From Fulvivirga sp. M361 (GTDB lineage Bacteria > Bacteroidota > Bacteroidia > Cytophagales > Cyclobacteriaceae), in NCBI RefSeq assembly GCF_007097395.1, contig NZ_VKDC01000023.1:23574-87573 (forward strand): DNA of 64,000 nucleotides, given 5' to 3'. The translations under genes were made by a program, and so were the position numbers. Below, in pieces: positions 36,476 through 46,347 of the stretch. How positions within the stretch are numbered: position 1 is the stretch's first letter; every line of letters starts with the position of its first letter. Below the pieces are notes generated by a model that worked only from the letters and a program-made list of their open reading frames with translations, was not told the DNA's origin and ran no database searches.

Positions 36476-37834
36476 ATGAAAATTACAAAATCTCTGATCA
36501 AAAAGTATAATGTACCAACGCCGAGGTACACCAGCTACCCGACTGTTCCCCTTTGGGAAAACAAATTTGAATCCATCCATGACTGGATGAAAATCGTTAA
36601 AAGGACGTTTGATGAAACCAACGAAGATCAGGGTATAAGCTTATATATTCATTTACCTTATTGTGAAAGTTTATGTACTTATTGTGCATGTAATACTCGC
36701 ATCACTAAGAATCATAAGGTAGAAGCTCCCTATATTGACAGCATACTGACAGAATGGAGAAGATACCTTACAACCTTTGGAGAAGCTCCTATAATACGTG
36801 AGTTACATTTAGGAGGTGGTACACCTACCTTTTTCAGTCCTGAAAGCTTACATAGATTAGTAAATAGCATACTTTCTTCCTCTCGAATCCACCCTGAAAG
36901 GGCGTTTTCTTTTGAAGGACATCCAAATAATACAAGTCGGGAACATTTACAAACATTGTATGATCTGGGCTTCAGGAGGGTGAGCTATGGTGTACAAGAT
37001 CTGGATTTCAAAGTACAAAAAACGATTAACCGTATTCAGCCTTTCGAAAATCTGGTACGTGCTACAGATGAGGCGAGAAGTATTGGTTACACTTCTGTAA
37101 ACTTTGATCTTATCTACGGGCTACCGTATCAAACTTCAGAAACGGTGGCGGATACAATAAGCCGGGTGCTTGCATTGAGGCCGGAACGTATAGCATTTTA
37201 CAGTTATGCTCATGTGCCCTGGAAACGACCAGGTCAGAGGGCCTATGATGAAGCTGACCTTCCCACAGACAGTGTGAAACGTGCGCTTTATGAAGTAGGC
37301 AAGGCACTATTAATTGAGCATAATTACACCGATGTTGGTATGGATCATTTTGCCTTACCCGGTGACGAATTATATGTAGCTTATCAGAATAAAACCATGC
37401 ATAGAAATTTCATGGGATATACTGATGCCTCAACAGATCTTTTAATTGGTTTAGGTGTTTCTGCTATAAGCGATGCAAAATACGCATACCTGCAAAACGT
37501 TAAGGTAGTGGAACACTACAGGGATCAGGTGACGAAAAAAGAAATGGACTGGGAGAATGGACACATACTTTCGGACAAAGATTTTTTTGAAAAGGGGCAG
37601 ATCCTGGATATCGCCTGTAGTGCGGAACTACGTTGGGAGTCTGGAGAGGTGGATCTGGACGTGCTTATTCGACTGAATGAAATGGCTGCAGAAGGCTTGA
37701 TCGAGCTCTACGACAAAGGTTTTAGAGTTACGGAGCTTGGTATGGCATTTTTAAGGAATATCTGTTCTGTGTTCGATAAGCGAATGCATCAGAAAAGACT
37801 GAACGATACACCTGTTTTTAGTAAAGCCATTTAA
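36476..37834 (+). CDS. hemN: Oxygen-independent coproporphyrinogen III oxidase
   Basis: 452 residues, the full length of true HemN rather than the shorter HemW. It is a radical-SAM enzyme that converts coproporphyrinogen III to protoporphyrinogen IX without O2 during haem synthesis. The [4Fe-4S] motif is C63-x3-C67-x2-C70-x-C72 (YCESLCTYCACN), where the extra Cys after the cluster is typical of HemN. GGGTPTF follows in the SAM site. It supplies haem for the oxidases encoded on either side when oxygen is low. Confidence 0.95.
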   Translation: MKITKSLIKKYNVPTPRYTSYPTVPLWENKFESIHDWMKIVKRTFDETNEDQGISLYIHLPYCESLCTYCACNTRITKNHKVEAPYIDSILTEWRRYLTTFGEAPIIRELHLGGGTPTFFSPESLHRLVNSILSSSRIHPERAFSFEGHPNNTSREHLQTLYDLGFRRVSYGVQDLDFKVQKTINRIQPFENLVRATDEARSIGYTSVNFDLIYGLPYQTSETVADTISRVLALRPERIAFYSYAHVPWKRPGQRAYDEADLPTDSVKRALYEVGKALLIEHNYTDVGMDHFALPGDELYVAYQNKTMHRNFMGYTDASTDLLIGLGVSAISDAKYAYLQNVKVVEHYRDQVTKKEMDWENGHILSDKDFFEKGQILDIACSAELRWESGEVDLDVLIRLNEMAAEGLIELYDKGFRVTELGMAFLRNICSVFDKRMHQKRLNDTPVFSKAI

Positions 37835-37898
37835 CCAGGTTATTTCTTTGTGAGAGATCCGTATAATTTAATAGTTAGCCAAACCTTAATAGAATAGA

Positions 37899-39461
37899 CT
37901 AATCATTAATATCTGAATAACCTTCATTATTAAAGTCCGGGAAAACCTTTTTGATGTTCCGGTCAGTGGGCTTTTTGGAATTGGTCCAATCTGCAGGCAA
38001 CTCAAGTAGTATTAATTTTTTATTATTCAATTCTGCTTTCAATTTGTCTATATCTGCATTGTATGATTTACCACGGCGCTTAGTTTTCAGCGCATATTTT
38101 CGGGCAAAATTATCTCCATCAGTTTGCAACTGATTTCTTATATCAATGTTTATTTTTAGTTTATCAAGAATATCATTTTTAGACCTTCCAATAACTTCTG
38201 TGGCTTCCAATGTGCCTAATGTTAGTATAGCAGTACCCCCTACACCCGTTACATAGTTTCTGGGATCCTCCTCAAGGAAGACCGGCGAAATGCCTGTAGC
38301 TGCACCTAAAGTAGCACTGACAATGGATCGATGTTTTTTTCCCTTTTTTGCTTTTTTTAACGCTTTATTCAAATCCCGTTGATTTTCGTCTAAATGAGCG
38401 ATCAAATCCCTGGTTTCTAATAGCATAGACCGATATTTTTGATATAACCGCAGATCTTTCTTTTCAATGTTTTCTGCATCTGTTACGCTTATAAGTATCT
38501 TTTTATCCTGTTTTTTACCACTTTCATCAATGGCAAAAAATGTTACTTGTATAGTATCTACTTTACCTTCTTCTAAAAGGAAGTCATATCCTGGGGTCCA
38601 CTTGAACTCCCACTGAGTATTCGTATATTTAGTTAAAGCGCTTTTATCCACTTTTAGGTTGTTACTCAAAAAACCTACGTCAACCACGTTTTCATCGCCG
38701 TTGGGGTCTGTTACATAGAGATTAAGATTGACTACTTCATCTTCTCTAACTGAAAAAATGGAATCCGAAGGTACTATAAGAATATCCGGAGGTAGGTCTA
38801 ACTGAGTGGATTGTATCACTATTTCTCCGGTGCTCTCTAATTTTTCGGGCTGGTCCTGAACTATAAATCGTATTCTAAGTGGTTTTTTTTGCAAACTCCT
38901 GAACTGATTACGAGATGGACGCCAGGATAGTATACCAAGTTCTGATAGAGAAGCCCCTTCCGGGAGGTCTTCTAATACCGGTTGAAATACGATAGGGTCT
39001 TCGTCCGGATCTCTTACCTGTGAAGCCTTATTTAAATTGTATTTATTTGTATTGTACTGTTTTACATAAAATACAGGGATATCGTTAATTTGAGGGGGTC
39101 TGTTCTTATGAATGACATCAAATTGAACTTGTTTGTTCGCTTTCTGACCATTTTTGCTGATGGCAGTTATGATTGTACTGAATCGTTTCTTCTCTTCGAT
39201 CCTACTGACCAGATCATGTGAGGGTACCCAGAAAAAATTCCCGGTAGAATCAAAAGATATTCCCAGCTCACCTTCATAATCAATTTTAAAATCATAGTAT
39301 CCTTCTTCTGAACCGGAAATACTTAACTTAAAAGAAACCGTGTCACCTTCCTGCACTACATTCCATCCGGGTTCAGAGGGAATATTCCACATCTCTTGAG
39401 CATCAATAGTATAGCTGGCACAGAAAACAATAAGAAAGACGATAAGCACTCGATTTTTCAT
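37899..39461 (-). CDS. Exported protein with Ig/cadherin-like repeats and helical tail
   Basis: 520 residues. A signal peptide (NRVLIVFLIVFCASYTIDAQ) precedes three or four beta-sandwich segments with the pattern DPDEDPIVF...LPEGASLSELGILSWRPS, typical of He_PIG/cadherin-like putative Ig folds (about 30-335). The last 170 residues are helical and basic with a hydrophobic Gly/Ala patch (ATLGAATGISPVF; GGTAILTLGTLEAT). Family of the whole protein not recognised. It is divergent from the cbb3 oxidase operon. Confidence 0.72.
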   Translation of the reverse strand: MKNRVLIVFLIVFCASYTIDAQEMWNIPSEPGWNVVQEGDTVSFKLSISGSEEGYYDFKIDYEGELGISFDSTGNFFWVPSHDLVSRIEEKKRFSTIITAISKNGQKANKQVQFDVIHKNRPPQINDIPVFYVKQYNTNKYNLNKASQVRDPDEDPIVFQPVLEDLPEGASLSELGILSWRPSRNQFRSLQKKPLRIRFIVQDQPEKLESTGEIVIQSTQLDLPPDILIVPSDSIFSVREDEVVNLNLYVTDPNGDENVVDVGFLSNNLKVDKSALTKYTNTQWEFKWTPGYDFLLEEGKVDTIQVTFFAIDESGKKQDKKILISVTDAENIEKKDLRLYQKYRSMLLETRDLIAHLDENQRDLNKALKKAKKGKKHRSIVSATLGAATGISPVFLEEDPRNYVTGVGGTAILTLGTLEATEVIGRSKNDILDKLKINIDIRNQLQTDGDNFARKYALKTKRRGKSYNADIDKLKAELNNKKLILLELPADWTNSKKPTDRNIKKVFPDFNNEGYSDIND

Positions 39462-39566
39462 GTGACAAATATAGAACCGTCAGCATATTGTGCAAAGTTT
39501 AAGACGGTAAGCCTCCATAGCTTCCGGTGTAATAGGGTCAGCTTGAGCTATTTTGATTTTCTAAAA

Positions 39567-39578
39567 TGATTTAAATCA
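39567..39578 (+). promoter_or_regulatory. FNR/FixK-type box upstream of the cbb3 oxidase operon
   Basis: TGATTTAAATCA is a perfect 12-bp palindrome matching the core TGAT-N4-ATCA. It lies 90 nt before the ccoNO start codon. Placing it at -41.5, as for class II FNR activation, would give a transcript start near 39614 and a leader of about 54 nt. Confidence 0.65.
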
Positions 39579-39667
39579 GTTTAGCGACTAACCTCGGTCA
39601 TACGGGTGCCTTAAAGTCATCACTACTTTCGTTACGGATTATCATAACGAACAAACCCAGATGTTAT

Positions 39668-41803
39668 ATGGAACTTGAAAAATTTAGCTACGACAATAAA
39701 ATTGTAAAATATTTTATAGTAGCTACTGTAATTTTTGGCCTTGTAGGTATGCTTGTCGGGCTTACACTGGCCATACAACTGTTTTACCCGATATTCAACT
39801 TTGATTTACCTTACACTACTTTTGGAAGGATACGTCCACTGCACACCAATGCAATCATTTTTGCCTTTGTGGGTAATGCCATGTTTGCAGGGACTTATTA
39901 TTCCTTGCAACGGCTCTTAAAAACGAGAATGTTCTCAGATGCGCTAAGCTGGATCAACTTCTGGGGTTGGCAGTTAATTATTTTGGCAGCAGCCATCACC
40001 CTTCCGTTAGGTTTAACCACTTCCAAGGAATATGCGGAGTTGGAATGGCCGATAGATATAGCCATTGCCCTGATATGGGTGGTTTTTGGCATCAATATGA
40101 TCGGTACCATTTTACGTCGGCGTGAGAAACACATGTATGTGGCAGTTTGGTTTTACATTGCCACGTTTGTTACCGTAGCGGTACTTCATATTGTAAATTC
40201 ATTTGAAATGCCTGTAACGTTATTTAAAAGTTACAGCTGGTATGCTGGTGTGCAAGATGCATTGGTACAATGGTGGTATGGTCATAATGCAGTTGCTTTT
40301 TTCCTAACTACACCGTTCCTGGGATTGATGTACTACTATCTTCCCAAAGCTGCAAACAGGCCGGTTTATTCTTACAAACTGTCTATCATACACTTTTGGT
40401 CGCTGATCTTTATTTACATCTGGGCAGGACCTCACCATTTATTGTATACCTCTTTACCTAACTGGGCACAATCTCTCGGGGTGGTGTTCTCAGTAATGTT
40501 AATAGCTCCCAGCTGGGGTGGGATGTTAAACGGTCTGCTCACTTTAAGAGGTGCCTGGGATCAGGTACGTGAGAACCCAGTATTGAAATTTATGGTGGTG
40601 GCTGTTACTGCCTATGGTATGTCCACTTTTGAAGGGCCGATGCTCTCATTGAAAAATGTTAATGCGATTGCTCATTTTACCGATTGGATTATTGCTCACG
40701 TACATATTGGCGGACTTGGTTGGAATGGGTTTTTAACATTCAGTATGTTGTATTTTATGATCCCTAAGATGTGGGGCACCAAGTTATATTCTGTCAAATT
40801 GGCCAATATACATTTTTGGCTCGGCACCCTTGGAATAATCATTTATGCACTTCCCCTGTATGTTGCCGGTATTACACAAAGCTTAATGTGGAAGGAATTT
40901 AACGCCGAAGGTTTTCTGGAGTATAAAAATTTCCTGGAGACAGTTGTTCAGATATTGCCAATGTATGTACTACGGGCCGTAGGCGGGTTATTATATCTGG
41001 TTGGGGCAGTATTAATGACCTATAACCTGACAAAGACGGCAGCTCAAGGTACTTTCATACCCAATGAAGATGCGGAAGCGGCGCCATTGGAAAAAGCTAC
41101 CCAGCAGTCAGACGGTGGCTGGCATGGTGTATTGGAACGCAAGCCTTTAGTATTTACGGTACTTACGTTAATTGCTATTGTTATAGGTGGAGTGATTGAG
41201 ATGGTACCTACCTTCTTGATTGAATCTAATGTCCCAACCATTACAAGTGTAAAACCTTATACACCATTAGAACTTCACGGGCGGGATATCTACATCCGTG
41301 AAGGGTGTGTAAGCTGCCATTCACAAATGGTACGACCTTTCCGCTCTGAAACTGAGCGATACGGGGAGTATTCTAAGGCAGGGGAATTTGTATACGATCA
41401 CCCCTTTCTTTGGGGGTCAAAACGTACCGGGCCTGACTTGCACAGGGTAGGAGCTAAATATCCTGATAGCTGGCATTATTATCATATGCTGGAGCCTGGA
41501 GTAGTTTCTGCGGGCTCTATCATGCCTCCTTATCCATGGCTATATGAAAATGTAATTGACAAAGCCCTGACAGCCGGTAAGATATCTGCCTTGAGAACGA
41601 TAGGTGTACCTTATGAAGATGGGTATGAGGAGATTGCCAACAATGATCTGGATGCTCAGGCAGCACAGATAGCACAAAATCTCAAAGATCAGGATGGTAT
41701 AGAGATATTAAAAGAAGCCGAGATCATAGCGCTGATTGCCTATCTGCAAAGACTAGGTACCGACATAAAAATACAATCCCAAGAAATCGTATCTAACCAA
41801 TAA
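39668..41803 (+). CDS. ccoNO: Cbb3-type cytochrome c oxidase, fused subunits I and II (CcoN-CcoO)
   Basis: 711 residues. The N-terminal 470 or so are CcoN, the 12-helix catalytic subunit that reduces O2 at a haem b3-CuB centre (FGRIRPLHTNAIIFAF; VQWWYGHNAVAFFL; HLLYTSLPNWAQSLG; HFTDWIIAHVHIGGLGWNG). After a linker and one membrane helix the C-terminal 200 are CcoO, with one haem c site C547-V-S-C550-H551 and the MVRPFRSETERYGEYSKAGE segment. The fusion is known from Bacteroidota. It heads the operon ccoNO-ccoQ-ccoP-ccoG-ccoH and follows an FNR-type box. The enzyme has high oxygen affinity and works in the inner membrane. Confidence 0.97.
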   Translation: MELEKFSYDNKIVKYFIVATVIFGLVGMLVGLTLAIQLFYPIFNFDLPYTTFGRIRPLHTNAIIFAFVGNAMFAGTYYSLQRLLKTRMFSDALSWINFWGWQLIILAAAITLPLGLTTSKEYAELEWPIDIAIALIWVVFGINMIGTILRRREKHMYVAVWFYIATFVTVAVLHIVNSFEMPVTLFKSYSWYAGVQDALVQWWYGHNAVAFFLTTPFLGLMYYYLPKAANRPVYSYKLSIIHFWSLIFIYIWAGPHHLLYTSLPNWAQSLGVVFSVMLIAPSWGGMLNGLLTLRGAWDQVRENPVLKFMVVAVTAYGMSTFEGPMLSLKNVNAIAHFTDWIIAHVHIGGLGWNGFLTFSMLYFMIPKMWGTKLYSVKLANIHFWLGTLGIIIYALPLYVAGITQSLMWKEFNAEGFLEYKNFLETVVQILPMYVLRAVGGLLYLVGAVLMTYNLTKTAAQGTFIPNEDAEAAPLEKATQQSDGGWHGVLERKPLVFTVLTLIAIVIGGVIEMVPTFLIESNVPTITSVKPYTPLELHGRDIYIREGCVSCHSQMVRPFRSETERYGEYSKAGEFVYDHPFLWGSKRTGPDLHRVGAKYPDSWHYYHMLEPGVVSAGSIMPPYPWLYENVIDKALTAGKISALRTIGVPYEDGYEEIANNDLDAQAAQIAQNLKDQDGIEILKEAEIIALIAYLQRLGTDIKIQSQEIVSNQ

Positions 41804-41807
41804 CGAC

Positions 41808-41990
41808 ATGTTTAAACATTATTTTGAATTAATACACCAAGTGGAGATCTGGCCGATCATATCCCTTTCTATATTCTTCTCGTTTTTCATTGGTTTGTTG
41901 ATATGGGTGATTAGGGCAGATAAGGACTATATCAAAAGTATGAGCGAACTGCCTATAAATGATGGTTCAGAAACGAGAGTAAATCCTTAA
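41808..41990 (+). CDS. ccoQ: CcoQ-like small subunit of cbb3 oxidase
   Basis: 60 residues with a single membrane helix (about 15-36, WPIISLSIFFSFFIGLLIWV) and a short charged tail. Size, topology and position between ccoNO and ccoP (4 nt after the former) identify it as CcoQ/FixQ, which stabilises the complex. Sequence of this subunit is poorly conserved, so the call rests mainly on context. Confidence 0.8.
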   Translation: MFKHYFELIHQVEIWPIISLSIFFSFFIGLLIWVIRADKDYIKSMSELPINDGSETRVNP

Positions 41991-42003
41991 AGCAATATAC
42001 ACA

Positions 42004-42945
42004 ATGAAGAGTATTTTATATAAAGCCTTAGTAAGCCTGACGTTCATTTTTGCTGTAACTGGTGTTCAGGCACAGGGTACCCAGGCTGCAGGCCTTTCAG
42101 TTGAAAGTCAAACAGTATTTTACATCGTTACCGGGTTTGTCTTTGTTATTGCTTTGCTGGTATTGGCCGTATCTGTAGTAGTATTGCAGTTATTGAAGAC
42201 TTTTGTCAGGCAACAAGCCGAGCAACTGGCAGCTGAAAGAGGTGAAACCCTGGTGGAAGAGCCGGGTTTGTGGCAACAATTATGGAATAAACTCAACGAT
42301 TTCAGGCCAATGGAAGAAGAAGGCGATATCGTACTGGACCATAATTACGACGGGATACGTGAACTTGATAATCACCTGCCACCCTGGTGGAAATGGCTGT
42401 TCTATGTTACAATAATTTTCGCGGGGGTCTACCTTGCCGTTTATCATGTATTTGATACTATGCCTTTGCAAGAAGAGGAGTATATGGCTCAAATGGAAGA
42501 AGCTGAAGCCCAGGCTCAGTTACGGATGGCTAATCTTCCTGAGAGTAACGTGGATGAAAATACAGTGGTAATGGTGGAAGATGCAACCTTATTAAGTAAG
42601 GGAAAACAGGTATTTAATAATAACTGTGCACAGTGCCATAAAGAAACAGGGGCAGGAGGGATTGGTCCGAACCTGACAGATGACTATTGGCTGCATGGAG
42701 GTAGTATACAAGATATATTCCGTACAGTGAAAGTAGGTGTGCCTGAAAAAGGAATGATATCCTGGGAGCCACTTCTTTCTCCTGATCAAATGCAAAATGT
42801 GTCGTCTTATATTATCACTTTAAGGGGTACTAATCCACCCAATGCGAAGGCGCCACAGGGAGAATTATATGTCCCTGAAGCCCCTAAAGAAGAAGTAGTT
42901 GAAACGGATACGCTTGAAACAATAGCAGCACTTGAAGGAATTTAA
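42004..42945 (+). CDS. ccoP: Monohaem CcoP subunit of cbb3 oxidase
   Basis: 313 residues. An N-terminal hydrophobic segment (signal or helix, about 5-25), a second helix (about 32-60), a soluble linker and the CcoP_N segment (HNYDGIRELDNHLPPWWKWL) with a third helix precede a single cytochrome c domain (C208-A-Q-C211-H212). Proteobacterial CcoP has two haem c sites; only one CxxCH is present here. It brings electrons from periplasmic carriers to CcoNO. The acidic, Pro-rich C-terminal tail (about 285-313) is unusual. Confidence 0.93.
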   Translation: MKSILYKALVSLTFIFAVTGVQAQGTQAAGLSVESQTVFYIVTGFVFVIALLVLAVSVVVLQLLKTFVRQQAEQLAAERGETLVEEPGLWQQLWNKLNDFRPMEEEGDIVLDHNYDGIRELDNHLPPWWKWLFYVTIIFAGVYLAVYHVFDTMPLQEEEYMAQMEEAEAQAQLRMANLPESNVDENTVVMVEDATLLSKGKQVFNNNCAQCHKETGAGGIGPNLTDDYWLHGGSIQDIFRTVKVGVPEKGMISWEPLLSPDQMQNVSSYIITLRGTNPPNAKAPQGELYVPEAPKEEVVETDTLETIAALEGI

Positions 42946-42960
42946 ATAGCGGGGTTGAGC

Positions 42961-44382
42961 ATGGAGGAAAATCTTTATCAGTATGATGATGAGTTTAGGG
43001 ATAGCATTGCTACAGTAGATAGCTCCGGGAAGCGTATTTGGGTATATCCCAAAAAGCCAGGTGGTAGTATGCATAATGTGCGTGTGGTGGTTACCATACT
43101 TTTACTTTCCATTTTATTTGCAGGTCCTTTCTTGTCAATCAACGGTAGGCCATTATTATTACTTAATTTCTTTGAAAGGAAATTTGTCATCCTGGGGCAG
43201 GCTTTTTGGCCCCAGGATTTTTTCTTGTTAGCACTGGTTTTGATCACCTTTTTCGTTTTTGTAATATTATTTACGGTGATATTTGGTAGGTTATGGTGTG
43301 GTTGGGCCTGCCCTCAGACACTTTTTATGGAGATGGTGTTCCGCAAGATAGAGTACTGGATAGAAGGAGACGCCAACCAGCAACGCCGACTTAATAATGC
43401 TCCCTGGAATGCAAAAAAGATTGGTAAAAAAATCCTTAAACAAACTATTTTTGTTGCCATATCCTTTCTGATCTCACATACGGTGATGGCATATTTAATC
43501 GGTATAGATCAGGTCAAAGAGATCGTCCAGCAATCCCCGATGGAGCACCTTTCAGGTTTTATTGGATTAATGGTCTTTACAGGGATTTTTTATTGGGTAT
43601 TTGCTGTATTTCGCGAGCAGGCTTGTGTGGCAGTGTGTCCTTACGGACGACTACAAGGAGTATTACTGGATAAAAAGTCCATCGCGGTTATGTATGATTG
43701 GATACGGGGAGAACCAAGAGGCAAGCTGCGTAAAAATACAGTTCAGGCTGACCAGGGAGATTGTATCGATTGCAAATTATGCGTACATGTATGCCCCACC
43801 GGCATAGACATACGAAATGGAACACAGTTAGAATGTGTGAATTGTACTGCATGTATCGATGCATGTGACGAGGTGATGGAAAAAGTAAATAAGCCGAAAG
43901 GGTTGATCCGTTATGCTTCTTACAATTCAATTAAAGAGGGGTCTCAGAAACTTTTTACATCCAGGGTTGCGGCATATTCTGTTGTGCTGTTAGCCTTACT
44001 TTCCTTCCTTTCTTTCTCATTGGCTACCCGGTCTGACATTGAAATGACAGTGCTCAAGGTTCCCGGTCAATTGTATCAAAAAACAGAGGAGGGTGATATT
44101 ATGAATTTGTACAATATACAGTTTGTGAATAAAACTTTTGAAGATATAATTTTGACGGTGAGAGTATTAGATAATGAATCGGCGCATATGTCGAAAGTAG
44201 GGGGCGGTAATGTAGAAGTGCCTTCTAATGGATTAGCGGAAGGAGTGTTTTTCATTCAATTACCCGCTGAGGAAGTAACTAATGCACGAACTACGCTAAA
44301 GGTAGGTGTTTTTCATAATGATAAATTACTGGAAACGTCAAAAACGAAATTCCTTGCTCCGGTCAGCGCATCGGGTAGGTGA
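42961..44382 (+). CDS. ccoG: Cytochrome c oxidase accessory protein CcoG
   Basis: 474 residues from the ATG at 42961 (a TTG two codons earlier is possible). CcoG/FixG/RdxA is a membrane ferredoxin that helps reduce copper during cbb3 maturation. Several membrane helices surround LWCGWACPQTLFMEMVFRKIE; two [4Fe-4S] motifs are seen (CIDCKLCVHVCPTG and CVNCTACIDACDEV); the C-terminal 120 residues form a periplasmic Ig-like domain. It follows ccoP by 15 nt. Confidence 0.95.
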   Translation: MEENLYQYDDEFRDSIATVDSSGKRIWVYPKKPGGSMHNVRVVVTILLLSILFAGPFLSINGRPLLLLNFFERKFVILGQAFWPQDFFLLALVLITFFVFVILFTVIFGRLWCGWACPQTLFMEMVFRKIEYWIEGDANQQRRLNNAPWNAKKIGKKILKQTIFVAISFLISHTVMAYLIGIDQVKEIVQQSPMEHLSGFIGLMVFTGIFYWVFAVFREQACVAVCPYGRLQGVLLDKKSIAVMYDWIRGEPRGKLRKNTVQADQGDCIDCKLCVHVCPTGIDIRNGTQLECVNCTACIDACDEVMEKVNKPKGLIRYASYNSIKEGSQKLFTSRVAAYSVVLLALLSFLSFSLATRSDIEMTVLKVPGQLYQKTEEGDIMNLYNIQFVNKTFEDIILTVRVLDNESAHMSKVGGGNVEVPSNGLAEGVFFIQLPAEEVTNARTTLKVGVFHNDKLLETSKTKFLAPVSASGR

Positions 44383-44448
44383 AAGGTAGAGTTTTAAAGG
44401 GGGCTGTTTGATGACAGCTGTTTATATCTAATTTAAAAAGAATGTAGT

Positions 44449-44880
44449 ATGAATTGGGGGCTTAGAATAGTAGTAGCATTTATTGGATTTGTTGCCGTAA
44501 TCATTACTCTGGTCGTAATTAGCATGCGGCAAAATATCAATTTGGTAGCTGAAGATTATTACGTGCAGGAAATAGCTTACCAAAAGCAGATAGATAGAGT
44601 GAAAAATCATATGGATTTGGGGCAACTTGGACTTGAGGTAGAACTGGAACCTGCTACAAATCAAATAGTGGTTAAATCTTCCAGTCAGGGTGAATTAAAA
44701 GGTACCGTCTATTTCTTCAGGCCGTCAGATGAACGTCTTGATAAAAGTTATCACTTAACACTTTCTGACGGAAAGCAGCTATTTAACAGTTCAGATTTTG
44801 CCAAGGGCCTTTGGAAAGTCAAAGTGAGCTGGACGGAAAATGAAAAAGAGTATTATTACGAAAAATTGTTGGTAATATGA
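44449..44880 (+). CDS. ccoH: CcoH/FixH family protein
   Basis: 143 residues. One N-terminal membrane helix (about 5-27) followed by the segment NLVAEDYYVQEIAYQKQIDR, typical of FixH, and a periplasmic beta domain. CcoH is an assembly factor for cbb3 oxidase. It lies 66 nt downstream of ccoG in the same direction. Confidence 0.9.
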   Translation: MNWGLRIVVAFIGFVAVIITLVVISMRQNINLVAEDYYVQEIAYQKQIDRVKNHMDLGQLGLEVELEPATNQIVVKSSSQGELKGTVYFFRPSDERLDKSYHLTLSDGKQLFNSSDFAKGLWKVKVSWTENEKEYYYEKLLVI

Positions 44881-44929
44881 ATTGTGAGATCTGTTCCTTT
44901 TTTGTGGTGAACTTAATGTTTTAATACAA

Positions 44930-45619
44930 ATGGTTTTAGTAAGTGGATTGCTCATAGGTCTTTTGGGGAGTTTACACTGTATAGGCATGTGCGGGCCTAT
45001 AGCTACTGTAGTTCAAGGGCATGGTCAGACGTTAAGTCCGTTGATCTATAATATGGGTAGAGTTATGGCTTACCTTATATTAGGGTTGGTATTTGGGTTA
45101 ATAGGTGAAGGAATAGCCCTCTTTGGGATACAACAGACACTATCTGTTTTTATGGGCATTACAGTGATCGTATTTGCTCTATACCCACGCTTTCAGGGCA
45201 GACTGGTAAACACGCCATGGCATCGTATGGTGATCAGTCCATTGCGCAAGCTACTTACTGGTGTTTTAAAAAAAGGTGGGACGCTCAGATTTCTGTTCAT
45301 TGGTTTTTTAAACGGGCTATTGCCTTGTGGGCTGGTGTATTTAGCCATTGCCAGCGGGCTTGCATTGGTAGATTTAAAGCAGGCAGTGATTCTGATGATG
45401 GGTTTTGGCTTAGGTACGTTGCCCATGATGCTGGGCATTGGCTGGGGAGCTATGCAGCTCAAAGGAAAATTCAGTAAAGCATTCCGGCTCATCATCCCTG
45501 GCTTCGCGGTTATAACAGGGGTGTTCCTGGTAGTACGTGGATTGGCCCTTGATATCCCTTATTTAAGCCCTGTAGCATCTTTTGTGGGGTTAGGAAATGG
45601 TGTGGTGACATGCCATTGA
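44930..45619 (+). CDS. TauE/SafE (UreH-like) family membrane protein
   Basis: 229 residues with six or so membrane helices. It starts with LVSGLLIGLLGSLHCIGMCGPIA, a signature of the small UreH_2/DsbD-like branch of the TauE/SafE superfamily. Members of this branch follow ccoH in many Bacteroidota and epsilonproteobacterial cbb3 clusters, so a role in metal or thiol handling for oxidase assembly is likely. No direct evidence for sulfite export. The Cys and Met residues near the start could bind copper. Confidence 0.87.
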   Translation: MVLVSGLLIGLLGSLHCIGMCGPIATVVQGHGQTLSPLIYNMGRVMAYLILGLVFGLIGEGIALFGIQQTLSVFMGITVIVFALYPRFQGRLVNTPWHRMVISPLRKLLTGVLKKGGTLRFLFIGFLNGLLPCGLVYLAIASGLALVDLKQAVILMMGFGLGTLPMMLGIGWGAMQLKGKFSKAFRLIIPGFAVITGVFLVVRGLALDIPYLSPVASFVGLGNGVVTCH

Positions 45620-45628
45620 AATAATCGA

Positions 45629-45663
45629 TAGCTGGACTCTACATGGACATAAAGAGCCAGCTA
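45629..45663 (+). terminator. Hairpin after the cbb3 operon
   Basis: TAGCTGGACTCT and AGAGCCAGCTA pair with a single bulged A around a 12-nt loop, 10 nt after the last gene of the operon. It is not followed by a T-run, so it may be a weak terminator or an mRNA 3' stabilising stem. Confidence 0.45.
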
Positions 45664-45810
45664 AAATGCTAATAGACTGACTGTTTTTAGGTTAAATGCA
45701 GCTTTCCTCTGGTTTTGACTCATGACCAAAGCCCGTTAACTATCAAGCAATTTCATATCAGATGAGGGATGACCGCTATACTCAAAATATCATAGCATAA
45801 TCCTTAGAAT

Positions 45811-46347
45811 TTGCTTATCTTCCTTGTTAAAACGACCAAAATCGACTCATCAATCACCCATATAAGGCCTCGTTTTAAGCTGATCGTTCCCTATTCTCAG
45901 GAAGAAATGCTGGAACGATTAAGGTCATTACTGGAAAGTGCTCCAAAGAATATTAACGGTAAGTTAATTGATAATCATATTGTTTTGAATATCGCTGGGA
46001 ACGACGTACACTACTGGTCGCCTCAATTAAACTTCCGTGTAGAAAAACACGAGCAAGACCCCAGCCATTCGGTTATTTCAGGTCTAATCGGACCCAGACC
46101 TGCGGTATGGACATTGTTTATGTTCATTTACTTTTCCGTCGGAATAGTTGGTTTTTTTATCTCTTCGTTTGGGCTTTCCAAATGGTTGCTGGGAGAGTAC
46201 TCTCACTTACTACTGGCATTTCCTATCGCAGTACTCTTCATGTTAACGGCTTATCTGACCGGGAGATATGGGAAAAAATTAGCCAAAGATCAAATTGTTA
46301 TACTTAAACAGTTTGTGAGAGATGCTGTAAACCTTGAAAAAGATTAA
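45811..46347 (+). CDS. Membrane protein of unknown function
   Basis: 178 residues if started at the TTG at 45811; the first in-frame ATG is at 45907. I prefer the TTG because HIRPRFKLIVPYSQEEMLER reads like conserved coding sequence. A soluble N-terminal domain (about 15-90) is followed by two membrane helices (about 98-118 and 130-152, separated by a short loop) and a charged tail. I do not recognise the family. It is convergent with cydB. Confidence 0.65.
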   Translation: MLIFLVKTTKIDSSITHIRPRFKLIVPYSQEEMLERLRSLLESAPKNINGKLIDNHIVLNIAGNDVHYWSPQLNFRVEKHEQDPSHSVISGLIGPRPAVWTLFMFIYFSVGIVGFFISSFGLSKWLLGEYSHLLLAFPIAVLFMLTAYLTGRYGKKLAKDQIVILKQFVRDAVNLEKD

